From DASZMJ01 sp035551935 (GTDB lineage Bacteria > Planctomycetota > Planctomycetia > Isosphaerales > Isosphaeraceae), in NCBI GenBank assembly GCA_035551935.1, contig DASZMJ010000660.1, forward strand, positions 1-45,526: a stretch of 45,526 nucleotides of DNA. The letters are read 5' to 3'. Positions within the stretch are counted from its first letter, which is position 1. Every line of letters begins with the position of its first letter. Below, piece by piece: positions 36,944 to 45,526 of this stretch. The notes beneath the pieces are model-generated. The model was not told the DNA's origin. It made no database searches and saw only the letters and a program-made list of their open reading frames with translations. The position numbers were made by a program, and so were the translations under genes.

Positions 36944-39658
36944 TCATCGGGCGCGTCCGGTTGTGCGAGCCGACCCCGAGGCGACCGCCTTGCCGTTGAC
37001 CCGGCCCGACCGGACTCGGACGGGTACGCCGATGCCGTCGACCCGATTGCCCTCCTCGGTGACGACCAGCTCGCCGGGGTCGGGCGCCCCGGGCTCGCCG
37101 AGGGTCAGGGCGGTCAACGGTCCGGTTTGCCGGGCCCGGAAGGGGTCGCTCCAGCGGGCGGTGTTGCCCTTGAGGGTGGCGGTCAGGTAGACGCGGCCCC
37201 GGCTCGACTTGATGGCGGGGCTGTGCTCGACGGCGACGGTGCCGCCGCGGGCCGAGTCTTCGAGGGTGTTGCTCTCGATCCGGGCCCCGAGGAACGGGGC
37301 GTGCGACCACCCCCAGGCGACCGGCCGCTCGGTCGGCGCGGCGGTGAGGCGGAAGGCCTCGCCGCCGCCGAAGAGGCGGTTGGCCCGGACCACGGTCCCA
37401 TAGTGGTTGCCGACCAGCACGAGCGGGGCGGCGACGGAGCCGCCGCGGGCGTCGATCGTGTTGCCCTCGAAGGTCTCGTCGACGAACCCCGTCGCGATCG
37501 CGACCGCCTCGACCCCCCGGCCCGGCAAGGGCGGGTCGACGAGGTACACCCGCGGCCCGATCGCCTGGACGATCCGCGACCAATGCCCCGCCGCCGGGCC
37601 GGCGACCACGGCCACGACGTCCCCTCCGCGCGCCGGGCCCCCTTGCGGCTCGGGGATGGCGACGAGGCGGCCGTCGGCCGAGAGCGCCGAGGGGCGCCCC
37701 TCGAAGTGCAGCGAGTACGCCTCGGTCAGGACGATCTCCGGCGCATTGGCGTTCGGCCCCGGGTCGTCGTCGCGCGGGCCGATGCCGACGACCTCATTGT
37801 CTTTGATGATATCATGCGACCCCGACTCCGTCAGCACCAGGAACCGCCACGTCTTGCCGGCCGGCGCGACCGGCCGCGCGCGGTTGCCGGCGACGACCAG
37901 GTCATGGGTCCGATGCACCCCGAGGACGCCGAAACAGAAGGTCCCCGGCACGGTGCCGAGGTACTGGTTGTCGACGACCCGCCAGGGCCCGCCGACGAGC
38001 TCGATCATCCCCCCCTTGAGCCGGTTCGACTCGATCCGGCCGCAGGTCGCGGTCGCCAGGCGGATCAGCCGCGGCGCCTCCTCGGCCGGGCCGGAAACGG
38101 GGGGCGATTCGAGGTCGAGCCGCCGCAGGGTGATGCCGACCTCCGGGTCGTTGTGGGCGGGGTCGCGGTTGTCGGTCGAGCCGATGACGGCCGGGCCATG
38201 GTCCACGTCGCGAGCCCAACGGACCGGCCCGGCGAACCGGACGGCGAAGCCCTCCAGGGTGGTCCGGCCGGCGTGGACCTTGATTGCCGCGGACCAGGGA
38301 GGATCGCCCGATTCTTGCGTGAATTCCAGGATCGCGCCCGCCTCGCCGACGATCCGGACCGGCCGCTCCAGCACGAGTGGCCGACGGAGCGGGTACTTGC
38401 CGGCCGCCAGCCGGACCGTCCCCCCTCGGGCGACGATCGCGGCCAGGTCGTCGCCCGGCCGGGCCTGGTGGGTCTCGGGGGCGAGTGCCGGCGCCATCCT
38501 CTCGGGGTCGCAAGGGCCGCCGGCCAGGCGGACGAGGGCGGACGTGTCGTCGTCGAAGACGAGCCGGAGCGTCGGGGTCGACTTGGCCATGTCGCGGATC
38601 GGCGCGAACCGGAGCACGGCCCGCGTCGGGTCGGCCGCGCGCTCGAACGAGAGCGGGCGGGCATACGGCTCGACGTCGGGCAAGAGGTCGCTCCGAGACC
38701 GGAAGACCCAGGCCCCCTGCACGCCGTCGCCGAGCACCGCGGCGACCACCCCCCGGCCGCGCGGGAGGGACTCGACCGTCAATCGGACCTCGCCGCGATC
38801 GTCCTGGCCCTCCCAGCGGGCCCGGATCGGCAGCTTCGCGAAGGTCGGCAACGGGACCTTCGCCGCGGCCAGCTCCGGGTTGGTCTGGCCGGCGACGACC
38901 GTGGCGGTGTCGGACTTGTTGTTGGCGTAGGAGACGCGGAGGATCAAGGACTTGCCCTTCAGGTCGCCGATCGGGTTGAGGTAAAGGTCGGCCTTTTTCG
39001 GGTCGTCGGCGCGACGGATCAGCTCGGCGTCGGCGAGCCCTTTGGGGTTCAGGCCGCTCTCCCAGGCGAGCCGGCCGGGCCCGGTGATCGCCACCGAGCG
39101 GGCCTCGACCTTGGGCGAAAGCCCCGATAATTCGATGTGAACATCCTTGATCCCGTCGGGGCCGACGGCGGCGTCGGGGCCGACGCGGTCGGGGCCGTCC
39201 TGGCCGAGCCAGCGGGCGCGGAGCGCGGCCGAGGGCATCCGGCGGTCGGGGTCGGCCTTGCCGCCGTCCACGTCGAAGTCGGCGGTCGTGCCGTCGTCGA
39301 ACTGGAGGTGGACCGAGAACGGCCGGCCGGTCTCGACGCGGGTCGGCTCGAGGTAGAGGTCGGCCGTCGTCGCCCCCTCTTTTCGGACGAGCTCGGCCTT
39401 CCAGGGCCCGAACGGGCCGTGGATGGCCCACTCGTCGCCGCCGAGTCCCTTGACGACGCCGTCCTTGACCCCCTTGCCGGCGGGCAGGCCCTTCAGCGCG
39501 ATGTGGATGTCCTGGACGTCGCTGCCGCCGGGTGCCGACGACGGCCCGACCACGTCGTGCCCGTCCTGCCCCAGCCATCGCCCCGACGGGCCCCGCCCCT
39601 GACCGATCCCCGTCGCCGCCAAGGCCAGGGCGATCGCCCCGAAGGTCGTCCGCGTCAT
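36944..39658 (-). CDS. Exported right-handed parallel beta-helix protein
   Basis: A 904-residue secreted protein with a signal peptide (FGAIALALAATGIGQG). The N-terminal ~390 residues hold three related beta domains, each opening with a RWLGQDG-type motif: GRWLGQDGHDVVGP (about 26), RARWLGQDGPDRVGP (about 147) and RARWEGQDDRGEVRL (about 280). Residues ~400-890 form a parallel beta-helix typical of pectate-lyase-like polysaccharide-binding or -cleaving proteins (GGTVRLAAGKYPLRRPLVLE; CGRIESNRLKGGMIELVGG; ARIESNTLEDSARGGTVAVE; LKGNTARW). No unambiguous catalytic residues can be named. The start at 39658 has AGGGA upstream; the AT-rich gap 39659-39695 precedes it. Likely binds or processes a complex carbohydrate. 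Confidence 0.82.
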   Translation of the reverse strand: MTRTTFGAIALALAATGIGQGRGPSGRWLGQDGHDVVGPSSAPGGSDVQDIHIALKGLPAGKGVKDGVVKGLGGDEWAIHGPFGPWKAELVRKEGATTADLYLEPTRVETGRPFSVHLQFDDGTTADFDVDGGKADPDRRMPSAALRARWLGQDGPDRVGPDAAVGPDGIKDVHIELSGLSPKVEARSVAITGPGRLAWESGLNPKGLADAELIRRADDPKKADLYLNPIGDLKGKSLILRVSYANNKSDTATVVAGQTNPELAAAKVPLPTFAKLPIRARWEGQDDRGEVRLTVESLPRGRGVVAAVLGDGVQGAWVFRSRSDLLPDVEPYARPLSFERAADPTRAVLRFAPIRDMAKSTPTLRLVFDDDTSALVRLAGGPCDPERMAPALAPETHQARPGDDLAAIVARGGTVRLAAGKYPLRRPLVLERPVRIVGEAGAILEFTQESGDPPWSAAIKVHAGRTTLEGFAVRFAGPVRWARDVDHGPAVIGSTDNRDPAHNDPEVGITLRRLDLESPPVSGPAEEAPRLIRLATATCGRIESNRLKGGMIELVGGPWRVVDNQYLGTVPGTFCFGVLGVHRTHDLVVAGNRARPVAPAGKTWRFLVLTESGSHDIIKDNEVVGIGPRDDDPGPNANAPEIVLTEAYSLHFEGRPSALSADGRLVAIPEPQGGPARGGDVVAVVAGPAAGHWSRIVQAIGPRVYLVDPPLPGRGVEAVAIATGFVDETFEGNTIDARGGSVAAPLVLVGNHYGTVVRANRLFGGGEAFRLTAAPTERPVAWGWSHAPFLGARIESNTLEDSARGGTVAVEHSPAIKSSRGRVYLTATLKGNTARWSDPFRARQTGPLTALTLGEPGAPDPGELVVTEEGNRVDGIGVPVRVRSGRVNGKAVASGSARTTGRAR

Positions 39659-39695
39659 GGTGGGCGTCCCTGCCAAATTTGAAAAAATGTAAATA

Positions 39696-40568
39696 CTAAA
39701 CCGTTGTATAATTGATCAACTGGGCGATCATGCTGCGGAGGTCGCGGCGGGGGACGATGCGGTCGATGAAGCCGTGCTCGAGGAGGAACTCGCTGCGCTG
39801 GAAGCCCTCGGGGAGCTGGACGCGGACGGTCTGCTCGATGACCTTGGGGCCGGCGAAGCCGATGAGGGCGCGGGGCTCGGCGAGGATGACGTCGCCGAGC
39901 GAGGCGAAGCTGGCGGCGACGCCCCCCATCGTCGGGTGGGTCAGCACGCTGATGTAGAGGCCGCCGGCAGCGTGGTGGCGGGCCAGGGCCGCGGAGACCT
40001 TGGCCATCTGCATCAGGGAGAAGATCCCCTCGTGCATCCGCGCCCCGCCGCCCGAGCCGGAGACGATGACCAGGGGGAGCGACTGCCGCGTCGCCTCCTC
40101 GGCGGCGCGGGCGAGCTTCTCGCCGACGACCGAGCCCATGCTCCCCATGATGAAGCCCGAGTCGGTCAGGCCGACGACGATCCGGATGCCCTTGATGAAC
40201 CCCTGGCCGACGACCGCCGCCTCGTTCAGGCCGGTCCGCTCCTGCTCGGCCAGGACCCGCTCGGGGTACGGCCGGCGGTCGTTGAACTCGAGGGGGTCGC
40301 CGGGCAGGAGGTCGCCGAACCACTCCTCGAACGTGTCGGGGTCGAGCAGTTGGTTGATCCGCTCGGCGGCCGAGACGGGGAAGTGGTGCTGGCACTCGGG
40401 GCAGACGTTCAGGTTGCGCTCGACGTCCTTGCGGAAGAGCGTCGCCTGGCAGCCGTCGCAGCGCATCCAGACCCCTTCGGGGACGCGCTTCGGCTCGAAG
40501 TGCCCGTGCCAGCCGTTGCCCGGCCCGCGCCTCGCGGTCGCCGAGGCCCCCTGTCGGGCTGCGGCCAT
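39696..40568 (-). CDS. accD: Acetyl-CoA carboxylase carboxyltransferase subunit beta
   Basis: A 290-residue AccD, which with AccA transfers CO2 from carboxybiotin to acetyl-CoA to give malonyl-CoA for fatty acid synthesis. The N-terminal zinc ribbon is complete: Cys37 and Cys40 (MRCDGC), Cys56 and Cys59 (NVCPECQ). The crotonase-type carboxyltransferase core follows (GFIMGSMGSVVGEKLARAAE; IVSGSGGGARMHEGIFSLMQ; VLTHPTMGGVAASFASLGDV; GFAGPKVIEQTVR). Normal length. Start ATG at 40568 with GGGAGG upstream. accA is not in this window. The last codons and the gap to the beta-helix gene are unusually AT-rich (39671-39715). Confidence 0.93.
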   Translation of the reverse strand: MAAARQGASATARRGPGNGWHGHFEPKRVPEGVWMRCDGCQATLFRKDVERNLNVCPECQHHFPVSAAERINQLLDPDTFEEWFGDLLPGDPLEFNDRRPYPERVLAEQERTGLNEAAVVGQGFIKGIRIVVGLTDSGFIMGSMGSVVGEKLARAAEEATRQSLPLVIVSGSGGGARMHEGIFSLMQMAKVSAALARHHAAGGLYISVLTHPTMGGVAASFASLGDVILAEPRALIGFAGPKVIEQTVRVQLPEGFQRSEFLLEHGFIDRIVPRRDLRSMIAQLINYTTV

Positions 40569-40695
40569 GCTCACACCCTCCCACCTTGGGTCACGTCCCG
40601 CTCTCCTCACGCAATAATGCCACGAATCCTCGCCGAGCGGAATGGGAGGCACGATCGGGTCGGGAACATACCCGGTCGAGTCGACCTCTTCCTCA

Positions 40696-40783
40696 CCCGA
40701 AGCGCCCGCGAGGGCGACCATCACGTTGGATTCGGACATCTCCTGCGAACGGTATGGAAGCCCTCGCGGGCGCTTCGGGCTAC
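40696..40783. repeat. Inverted repeat with a REP-like element at its right end
   Basis: Perfect 20-nt arms (40696-40715, 40760-40779) with a 44-nt spacer. The right arm on the minus strand reads GTAG (40783-40780) then CCCGAAGC and GCCC-GCGA-GGGC-TTC, a bulged hairpin with a GCGA tetraloop: a fourth REP-like sequence. The left arm lacks the GTAG foot. Weaker similarity continues outward past both arms (GAAGAG and TCGAC..GGG blocks), so the inverted duplication may be about 45 nt long. The TAG is the stop codon of the Uma2-type gene. The stretch 40569-40779 shows no gene. Confidence 0.75.
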
Positions 40784-41340
40784 GAAGAGAAGATCCAATC
40801 GACAGGGACCTGCCACCCGGGCACGGCCGGTTCGGCGTCGGCGACCTGGCCGGGGCCGAAGGTCGAGGGGTGGTCGGGGTCGTCGCGGCGATACGAGTGG
40901 ATGAGGCGGTCGACCGGGTCGACGTCCCAGACGACGAGGGTGCCCGCCTCGAAATAGTCGGCGCGCTTCGCGGCCAGGTCCGCCTCGGCCGCGGGCCCGA
41001 CGTCCCCTTTGCTCCGGACCTCGACGGCCAGGGTCGGCGGGCCGGCGATGAAGTCCGAGAGGTCGGCCGGGAGTGGGCCGTCGTAATACGAGGCGTCGGG
41101 CGCGAACGACTGACGGCCGGACGACAGGGTCGGCACCGCAAAGCCGACGTTGTCGGGCAGCGCGACCCCCCGGCCGATCGCGGCGGCGTGGGCGTCGAGG
41201 CCCTGATAGATCCGGCCGCCGACTCGGCCTGGGAGGAATCCGGTGGGCATCAGCGGCACGATCCTCCCGGCGATCAACTCCGCCTTCCCTCGGACCCGGC
41301 GGAGGTCATCGAGCGTGTCGACGTGGATCTGTGCGGACAT
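40780..41340 (-). CDS. Uma2-family (DUF820) restriction-endonuclease-fold protein
   Basis: A 186-residue PD-(D/E)XK-fold protein of the Uma2 family, abundant in cyanobacteria and planctomycetes. ELIAGRIVPLMP is the usual N-terminal block; RQSFAPDASYYD provides the catalytic Asp; LAVEVRSKGD gives the E-x-K pair. WDVDPVDRLIHSYR is the C-terminal strand pair. Nuclease activity is predicted from the fold; the family's biological role is unsettled. ATG start at 41340. The stop codon is supplied by the REP-like element at 40783. Not part of a recognisable toxin-antitoxin pair here. Confidence 0.82.
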   Translation of the reverse strand: MSAQIHVDTLDDLRRVRGKAELIAGRIVPLMPTGFLPGRVGGRIYQGLDAHAAAIGRGVALPDNVGFAVPTLSSGRQSFAPDASYYDGPLPADLSDFIAGPPTLAVEVRSKGDVGPAAEADLAAKRADYFEAGTLVVWDVDPVDRLIHSYRRDDPDHPSTFGPGQVADAEPAVPGWQVPVDWIFSS

Positions 41341-41397
41341 GGCCTGTACCCTCCGGTCTCGACGACCGTCTTCGCCCCATCCTACTGGACGGCCCGC

Positions 41398-41994
41398 TCA
41401 GGCGTCATCGCCGTTGCGATTCTCGAAGGCGTCGTGGCCGACCTCGATCTGCTCGAAGCCGCCGGTGGGGACGTCGTCGTCGAGGTGGACGCGGGGGTCG
41501 CGGCGGAGCAGGCCGGCGACGAGCTGGGCCAACGGCTCGCCGACGACCAGGCCGATCGCCTCGTCGCGGTGGCGGCGGATCAAGGGGCGGAGGGCGGCCT
41601 TGAGTCGGTCGAGGGCCTCGTCGACCGGCTCGCCCTGGGGCGGGCAGACGGTCAAGGGGTCGTCGAGCCACTGGCGGAAGACCTTGAGGTTCCTGCGCTT
41701 GATCTCCTCGATCTGGAGCCCTTGCCAGAGCCCCTGGTCGAGGTTCCGCAGCTCGTCGACCTTGCGCGGCCGGAGGCCGATGGCGCGGCCGACGGCCTCG
41801 GCGGTCCGGCCGACGCTCTCGCCGGGCCCGCAGTACAGGGCCGCCAATTCGACGCCGGCCAGCGCGAGCCGCTCGGCCAGCGCGGCGACCTCGGCGCGAC
41901 CGCGGTCGCTCAACGGGAGGTCGAGGACCCCCTGGACGCGGTTCTGCTCGTCGTAGGCGGTCGCGCCGGGACGGATCAGGACGACCTGGGTCAT
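41398..41994 (-). CDS. Histidine-phosphatase-superfamily protein with RPG in place of RHG
   Basis: 198 residues with the phosphoglycerate mutase/histidine phosphatase fold: VVLIRPGATAYDEQNRVQG at the N terminus, LSDRGRAEVAALAERLA, RPRKVDELRNLDQGLWQG and VVGEPLAQLVAGLL near the C terminus. The catalytic RHG is Arg8-Pro9-Gly10, replacing the His that becomes phosphorylated, and the second histidine (usual SHG) is Gly-Glu-Pro. It is therefore probably not a phosphatase by the standard mechanism, and may be a sensor or binding protein. The start ATG overlaps the rpe stop (ATGA), so it is translated with rpe. Confidence 0.8.
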   Translation of the reverse strand: MTQVVLIRPGATAYDEQNRVQGVLDLPLSDRGRAEVAALAERLALAGVELAALYCGPGESVGRTAEAVGRAIGLRPRKVDELRNLDQGLWQGLQIEEIKRRNLKVFRQWLDDPLTVCPPQGEPVDEALDRLKAALRPLIRRHRDEAIGLVVGEPLAQLVAGLLRRDPRVHLDDDVPTGGFEQIEVGHDAFENRNGDDA

Positions 41995-42749
41995 GCTGGG
42001 GACGCCGGCCCGGCCGTCGCGACCGGGCCCTCGCCTCCGGGGGAAGGGGGGTGGGAAAGGCCGCGGCGCGCCCCCTCGGCCAGCGCGGCCAGGGCCGCCG
42101 CGTAGTTGCCGTCGCTCCGGAAGGTGAACGAGCCGACCACGAGCTGCGAGGCCCCCGCCGCCGTCGCCTCGGCCGCGGTGTCGGGCTTGATCCCGCCGTC
42201 GATCGAGACGTTCAGATCGGGCCGGGCCGCCCGCAGTGCGCGGACCTTCGTCAGCACCTCCCGCTCGAACTTCTGGCCGCCGAAGCCGGGCATCACGCTC
42301 ATGACCAGGACCGTGTCGACGAGGTCGAGGTACGGCTCGACGCTCGTCCAAGGGGTCGGCGGGTTGAGGACCAGCCCGGCGTGGCAGCCGTGGTCGTGGA
42401 TCCGGCGGCAGAGGTCGGTCGGCTCGGGCACGACCTCGATGTGGAAGAGGATCGTGTCGCAGCCGGCGGCCACGAAGTCGTCGAGGTAGCGGGCGGGCTC
42501 GGAGATCATCAGGTGGGTGTCGAAGGGCCGCTCGGTGTGCTTCCGCCAGTCCTTGATGACCGGGGCGCCGTAGCTGAGGTTGGGGACGAAGTGGCCGTCC
42601 ATCACGTCGAGGTGGAAGGCGACGGCCCCGTCGCGTTCGAGGTGGGCGATCTCCTCGCCGACCCGGCCGAAGTCGCAGTTCAGGAGCGAGGGGGTGATGA
42701 ATGGCCGGGACAGGGCGTCCCAGGCTCGCAAGCGTTCAGGACGTGCCAC
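41991..42749 (-). CDS. rpe: Ribulose-phosphate 3-epimerase
   Basis: A 252-residue TIM barrel interconverting ribulose 5-phosphate and xylulose 5-phosphate in the pentose phosphate pathway. FITPSLLNCDF (17-27), FHLDVMDGHFVPN with metal ligands His46 and Asp48 (45-57), THLMI with His79, MSVMPGFGGQKF, and IDGGIKPDTA containing the second catalytic Asp are all present. It starts at a GTG (42749) with GGAGG about 9 nt upstream. The C-terminal ~25 residues are a Pro/Gly/Ala tail beyond the family end. Stop overlaps the start of the phosphatase-like gene. Upstream gap 42750-42852 shows nothing. Confidence 0.93.
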   Translation of the reverse strand: MARPERLRAWDALSRPFITPSLLNCDFGRVGEEIAHLERDGAVAFHLDVMDGHFVPNLSYGAPVIKDWRKHTERPFDTHLMISEPARYLDDFVAAGCDTILFHIEVVPEPTDLCRRIHDHGCHAGLVLNPPTPWTSVEPYLDLVDTVLVMSVMPGFGGQKFEREVLTKVRALRAARPDLNVSIDGGIKPDTAAEATAAGASQLVVGSFTFRSDGNYAAALAALAEGARRGLSHPPSPGGEGPVATAGPASPA

Positions 42750-42852
42750 CGCCAGTGTCCTCCGGGCCGCCGCCGGTTCGCGACCAACAACCCGGGGCCG
42801 ATTCCGTGCCCCCCCGAGCCTCCGTCCACGCCACGAAAAGGATACCCCACGA

Positions 42853-44046
<1,194 letters not shown>

Positions 44047-44063
44047 AGGAGTCGGGCTCCGAG

Positions 44064-44151
44064 GGATTGCGGATCGTGGAATCCGGATCGCGGAATTGAA
44101 GAAGAATAGGGATGTCTTCAATTCCGCAATCCGAATCCGAATGCCGAAATC
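44064..44151. repeat. Inverted repeat between gap and pgk
   Basis: Arms 44064-44101 and 44116-44151 are imperfect inverted copies: 12 bp perfect next to the loop (CGCGGAATTGAAG side against CTTCAATTCCGC), then about 75% over the next dozen positions. Loop 14 nt. It covers the TGA stop of gap (44150-44152) and lies in the leader to pgk, so it could stabilise or attenuate the shared transcript. Confidence 0.6.
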
Positions 44152-45157
44152 AAGCGATCTGGGCGATCTTGGCGATGAGGTCGGCGGTGCGGCACGAGTA
44201 GCCCCACTCGTTGTCGTACCAGGCGACGGTCTTGACCATGTTGCCGCCGATGACGGTGGTGAGGTCGGCCATGAAGATGCAGGAGTGGGGGTCGCCGATG
44301 ATGTCGCTGGAGACGAGCGGGTCGGTGGCGTACTCGAGGATGCCCTTGAGCGGGCCGTCGGCGGCGGCCTTCATGGCGGCGTTGACCTCGTCCTTGGTGA
44401 CGCCCTTCTTGAGCAAGGAGGTCAGGTCGGTGATGCTGCCGTCGGGCACGGGGACCCGGAGCGCGTAGCCGGTGAGCTTGCCGTTGAGGTCGGGGATCAC
44501 CTCGCCGACGGCCTTGGCGGCGCCGGTGCTCGAGGGGATGATGTTGACCGCGGCGCTCCGGGCGCGATAGGGGTCGGAGTGGACCTGGTCGGCCACGCGC
44601 TGGTCGTTGGTGTAGGCGTGGCAGGTGGTCATGAGGCCCTTCTCGATGCCGAAGGCGTCGTTGAGGACCTTGGCCATCGGCGCCAGGCAGTTGGTGGTGC
44701 ACGAGGCGTTCGAGACGATCCGGTCGGTCGGCTTGAGCGTCTGGTCGTTGACGCCCAGGACGATGGTCGCGTCGAGCTTGTCCTTGGCCGGGGCGCTCAG
44801 GACGACCCGCTCGGCGCCGGCCTGGAGGTGCTTCTCGAGGCCGGCACGGTTCGTGAAGAAGCCGGTCGACTCCAGCGCGACCTGACAGCCGAGCGCCTTC
44901 CACGGCAAGTTCGCCGGGTCCTTCTCGGCGGTGACCTTGATCGACCGGCCGCCGACGATCAGGCTGTTCTCGGCGGCCTCGACGGTCCCCTTGAACCGGC
45001 CGTGGACGCTGTCGTACTTGAGCAGGAGGGCCAGGTGCTTGGCATCCGACAGGTCGTTGATCGCCACCACTTCGAACTCATCGGGCCGGGCCGCCATGGC
45101 GCGGAAGACCAGCCGGCCGATCCTGCCGAACCCATTGATGCCCACGCGAACCGCCAT
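44150..45157 (-). CDS. gap: Glyceraldehyde-3-phosphate dehydrogenase (type I)
   Basis: A 335-residue glycolytic enzyme oxidising glyceraldehyde 3-phosphate to 1,3-bisphosphoglycerate with NAD. NAD motif INGFGRIGR (7-15), AINDL with the Asp that prefers NAD, catalytic Cys153 in SNASCTTNC, His180 in TTCHAYTNDQ, NIIPSSTGAAKAVG, and C-terminal WYDNEWGYSCR. Full length. ATG at 45157 with GGGAG 8-10 nt upstream. Transcribed from a perfect-consensus promoter at 45292-45321 with a leader of about 128 nt. pgk follows. Confidence 0.96.
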   Translation of the reverse strand: MAVRVGINGFGRIGRLVFRAMAARPDEFEVVAINDLSDAKHLALLLKYDSVHGRFKGTVEAAENSLIVGGRSIKVTAEKDPANLPWKALGCQVALESTGFFTNRAGLEKHLQAGAERVVLSAPAKDKLDATIVLGVNDQTLKPTDRIVSNASCTTNCLAPMAKVLNDAFGIEKGLMTTCHAYTNDQRVADQVHSDPYRARSAAVNIIPSSTGAAKAVGEVIPDLNGKLTGYALRVPVPDGSITDLTSLLKKGVTKDEVNAAMKAAADGPLKGILEYATDPLVSSDIIGDPHSCIFMADLTTVIGGNMVKTVAWYDNEWGYSCRTADLIAKIAQIA

Positions 45158-45204
45158 TGCGTTCACTCTCCCGGGATCTCTCGGCGAAATCTGGATCTCA
45201 ACGT

Positions 45205-45216
45205 ATGTGTACACAA
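45205..45216. promoter_or_regulatory. Possible operator palindrome in the gap leader
   Basis: TGTGTACACA is a perfect 10-bp palindrome at 45206-45215 inside the gap leader, downstream of the likely transcription start. It could be a binding site for a dimeric regulator. Short palindromes of this size also occur by chance, so this is weak. Confidence 0.25.
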
Positions 45217-45291
45217 GGCGCTCGGGTCGCCGCGGTCCGAGTCGGCTCCTGGAGGGGGCGCACCCATCCCGTACCACCACGGAAAGTCCGG

Positions 45292-45321
45292 ATTATAGGC
45301 CCCGCTCGGCGCGCCTGTCAA
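45292..45321 (-). promoter_or_regulatory. Perfect-consensus sigma-70-type promoter of gap
   Basis: On the minus strand TTGACA (45316-45321) and TATAAT (45292-45297), both exact consensus, are separated by 18 nt. They drive gap; the predicted start of transcription near 45285 leaves a leader of about 128 nt. Exact matches to both boxes in such GC-rich DNA are unlikely by chance. Confidence 0.85.
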
Positions 45322-45388
45322 CGCGACCGCGGCCGGCGCGCACCGCGATCCCAGGAGATAAATAAAAATCTGCGAATTTGAACAGATC

Positions 45389-45526
45389 AGGCCGGCCAGC
45401 CGCCGCCGCCGGGGTCCGGCGCCGGGGTCGGCTCGGCCAGGAGGACCCATTCGGAGGCCCGCCACGGGCTCAATCGCGGCGGCTCCAGGGGCGTCGGGGC
45501 TGCCGAAGTGGCTTCGTTTCGTCCCT
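45389..45526 (-). CDS. 3' end of an unidentified gene (truncated by window edge)
   Basis: Forty-five codons open from the window edge to a TGA at 45391-45389, ending in SPWRASEWVLLAEPTPAPDP then GGGGWPA. The WxxSEWVLL element and Pro-rich tail look like a protein C terminus, and codon third positions are GC-rich. Just past the stop the DNA turns AT-rich (GATTTTTATTTATC on the minus strand, 45353-45372), as at a terminator. The alternative frame is also open, so this is a weak call. Confidence 0.35.

Noticed and set aside
35873..39130. A 1085-codon plus-strand open frame opposite the beta-helix gene
   Set aside because: Composition-driven shadow: Arg/Pro/Gly-rich, crosses an intergenic hairpin and two real genes, no domain-like sequence.
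45163..45465. 100-codon minus-strand frame upstream of gap
   Set aside because: It crosses the perfect-consensus gap promoter and the AT-rich stretch; the sequence is not protein-like. More likely leader and intergenic DNA.

Overview
The window is very GC-rich and reads as chromosome of a planctomycete, most likely of the Isosphaeraceae. Typical lineage genes include a beta-propeller/HEAT/cytochrome c protein with one CxxCH haem site, a twin-arginine DUF1501 protein, a Cys-type sulfatase, a surface protein with a degenerate LEPR-type N-terminal motif, and a MoxR/vWA/beta-propeller operon. These sit among ordinary housekeeping genes (nusB, ftsY, glgX, accD, rpe, pgk, gap). I found no rRNA, tRNA, CRISPR array, complete insertion sequence or phage gene.

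Layout. 0-4 kb: the start of an unidentified gene, a small coiled-coil membrane protein with an AT-rich membrane segment, a GNAT acetyltransferase, and the large haem/propeller protein. 4-9 kb: nusB, a small unknown gene and ftsY, then convergent glgX and an SDR dehydrogenase. 9-22.4 kb: DUF1501 protein, DUF493 protein, a TsaC-like/LMW-phosphatase fusion, sulfatase, M16 peptidase, aminotransferase, an exported unknown protein, an SppA-like lipoprotein coupled to a Gfo/Idh/MocA oxidoreductase, and a TrmB-like methyltransferase. 22.4-30.4 kb (minus strand): a tightly overlapping five-gene operon (bpX4-like helical protein, MoxR AAA+ ATPase, bpX6-like protein, vWA + beta-propeller, TPR + beta-propeller). 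I read this as a MoxR-vWA-beta-propeller ternary system, a class predicted to act in biological conflict. 30.6-39.7 kb: a DUF4380-like protein, five separately transcribed exported or membrane proteins on the plus strand, and a 904-residue parallel beta-helix protein. 39.7-45.5 kb (minus strand): accD, a Uma2-type nuclease, an RPG-type phosphatase-like protein coupled to rpe, pgk, and gap with a perfect-consensus promoter.

The intergenic DNA is rich in palindromes. Several match the architecture of REP sequences moved by REP-associated tyrosine transposases: a GTAG foot followed by a small, sometimes bulged hairpin, often in inverted pairs. In three cases the TAG of the GTAG foot is the stop codon of the adjacent gene. 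A different palindrome lies inside the apparent 5' coding region of the SppA-like lipoprotein.

Three proteins keep an enzyme fold but appear to have lost catalytic residues: the SppA-like lipoprotein, the TsaC half of the fusion, and the histidine-phosphatase-like protein. The TrmB-like protein has an altered substrate motif. All names come from reading sequence motifs by eye; no database search was run.
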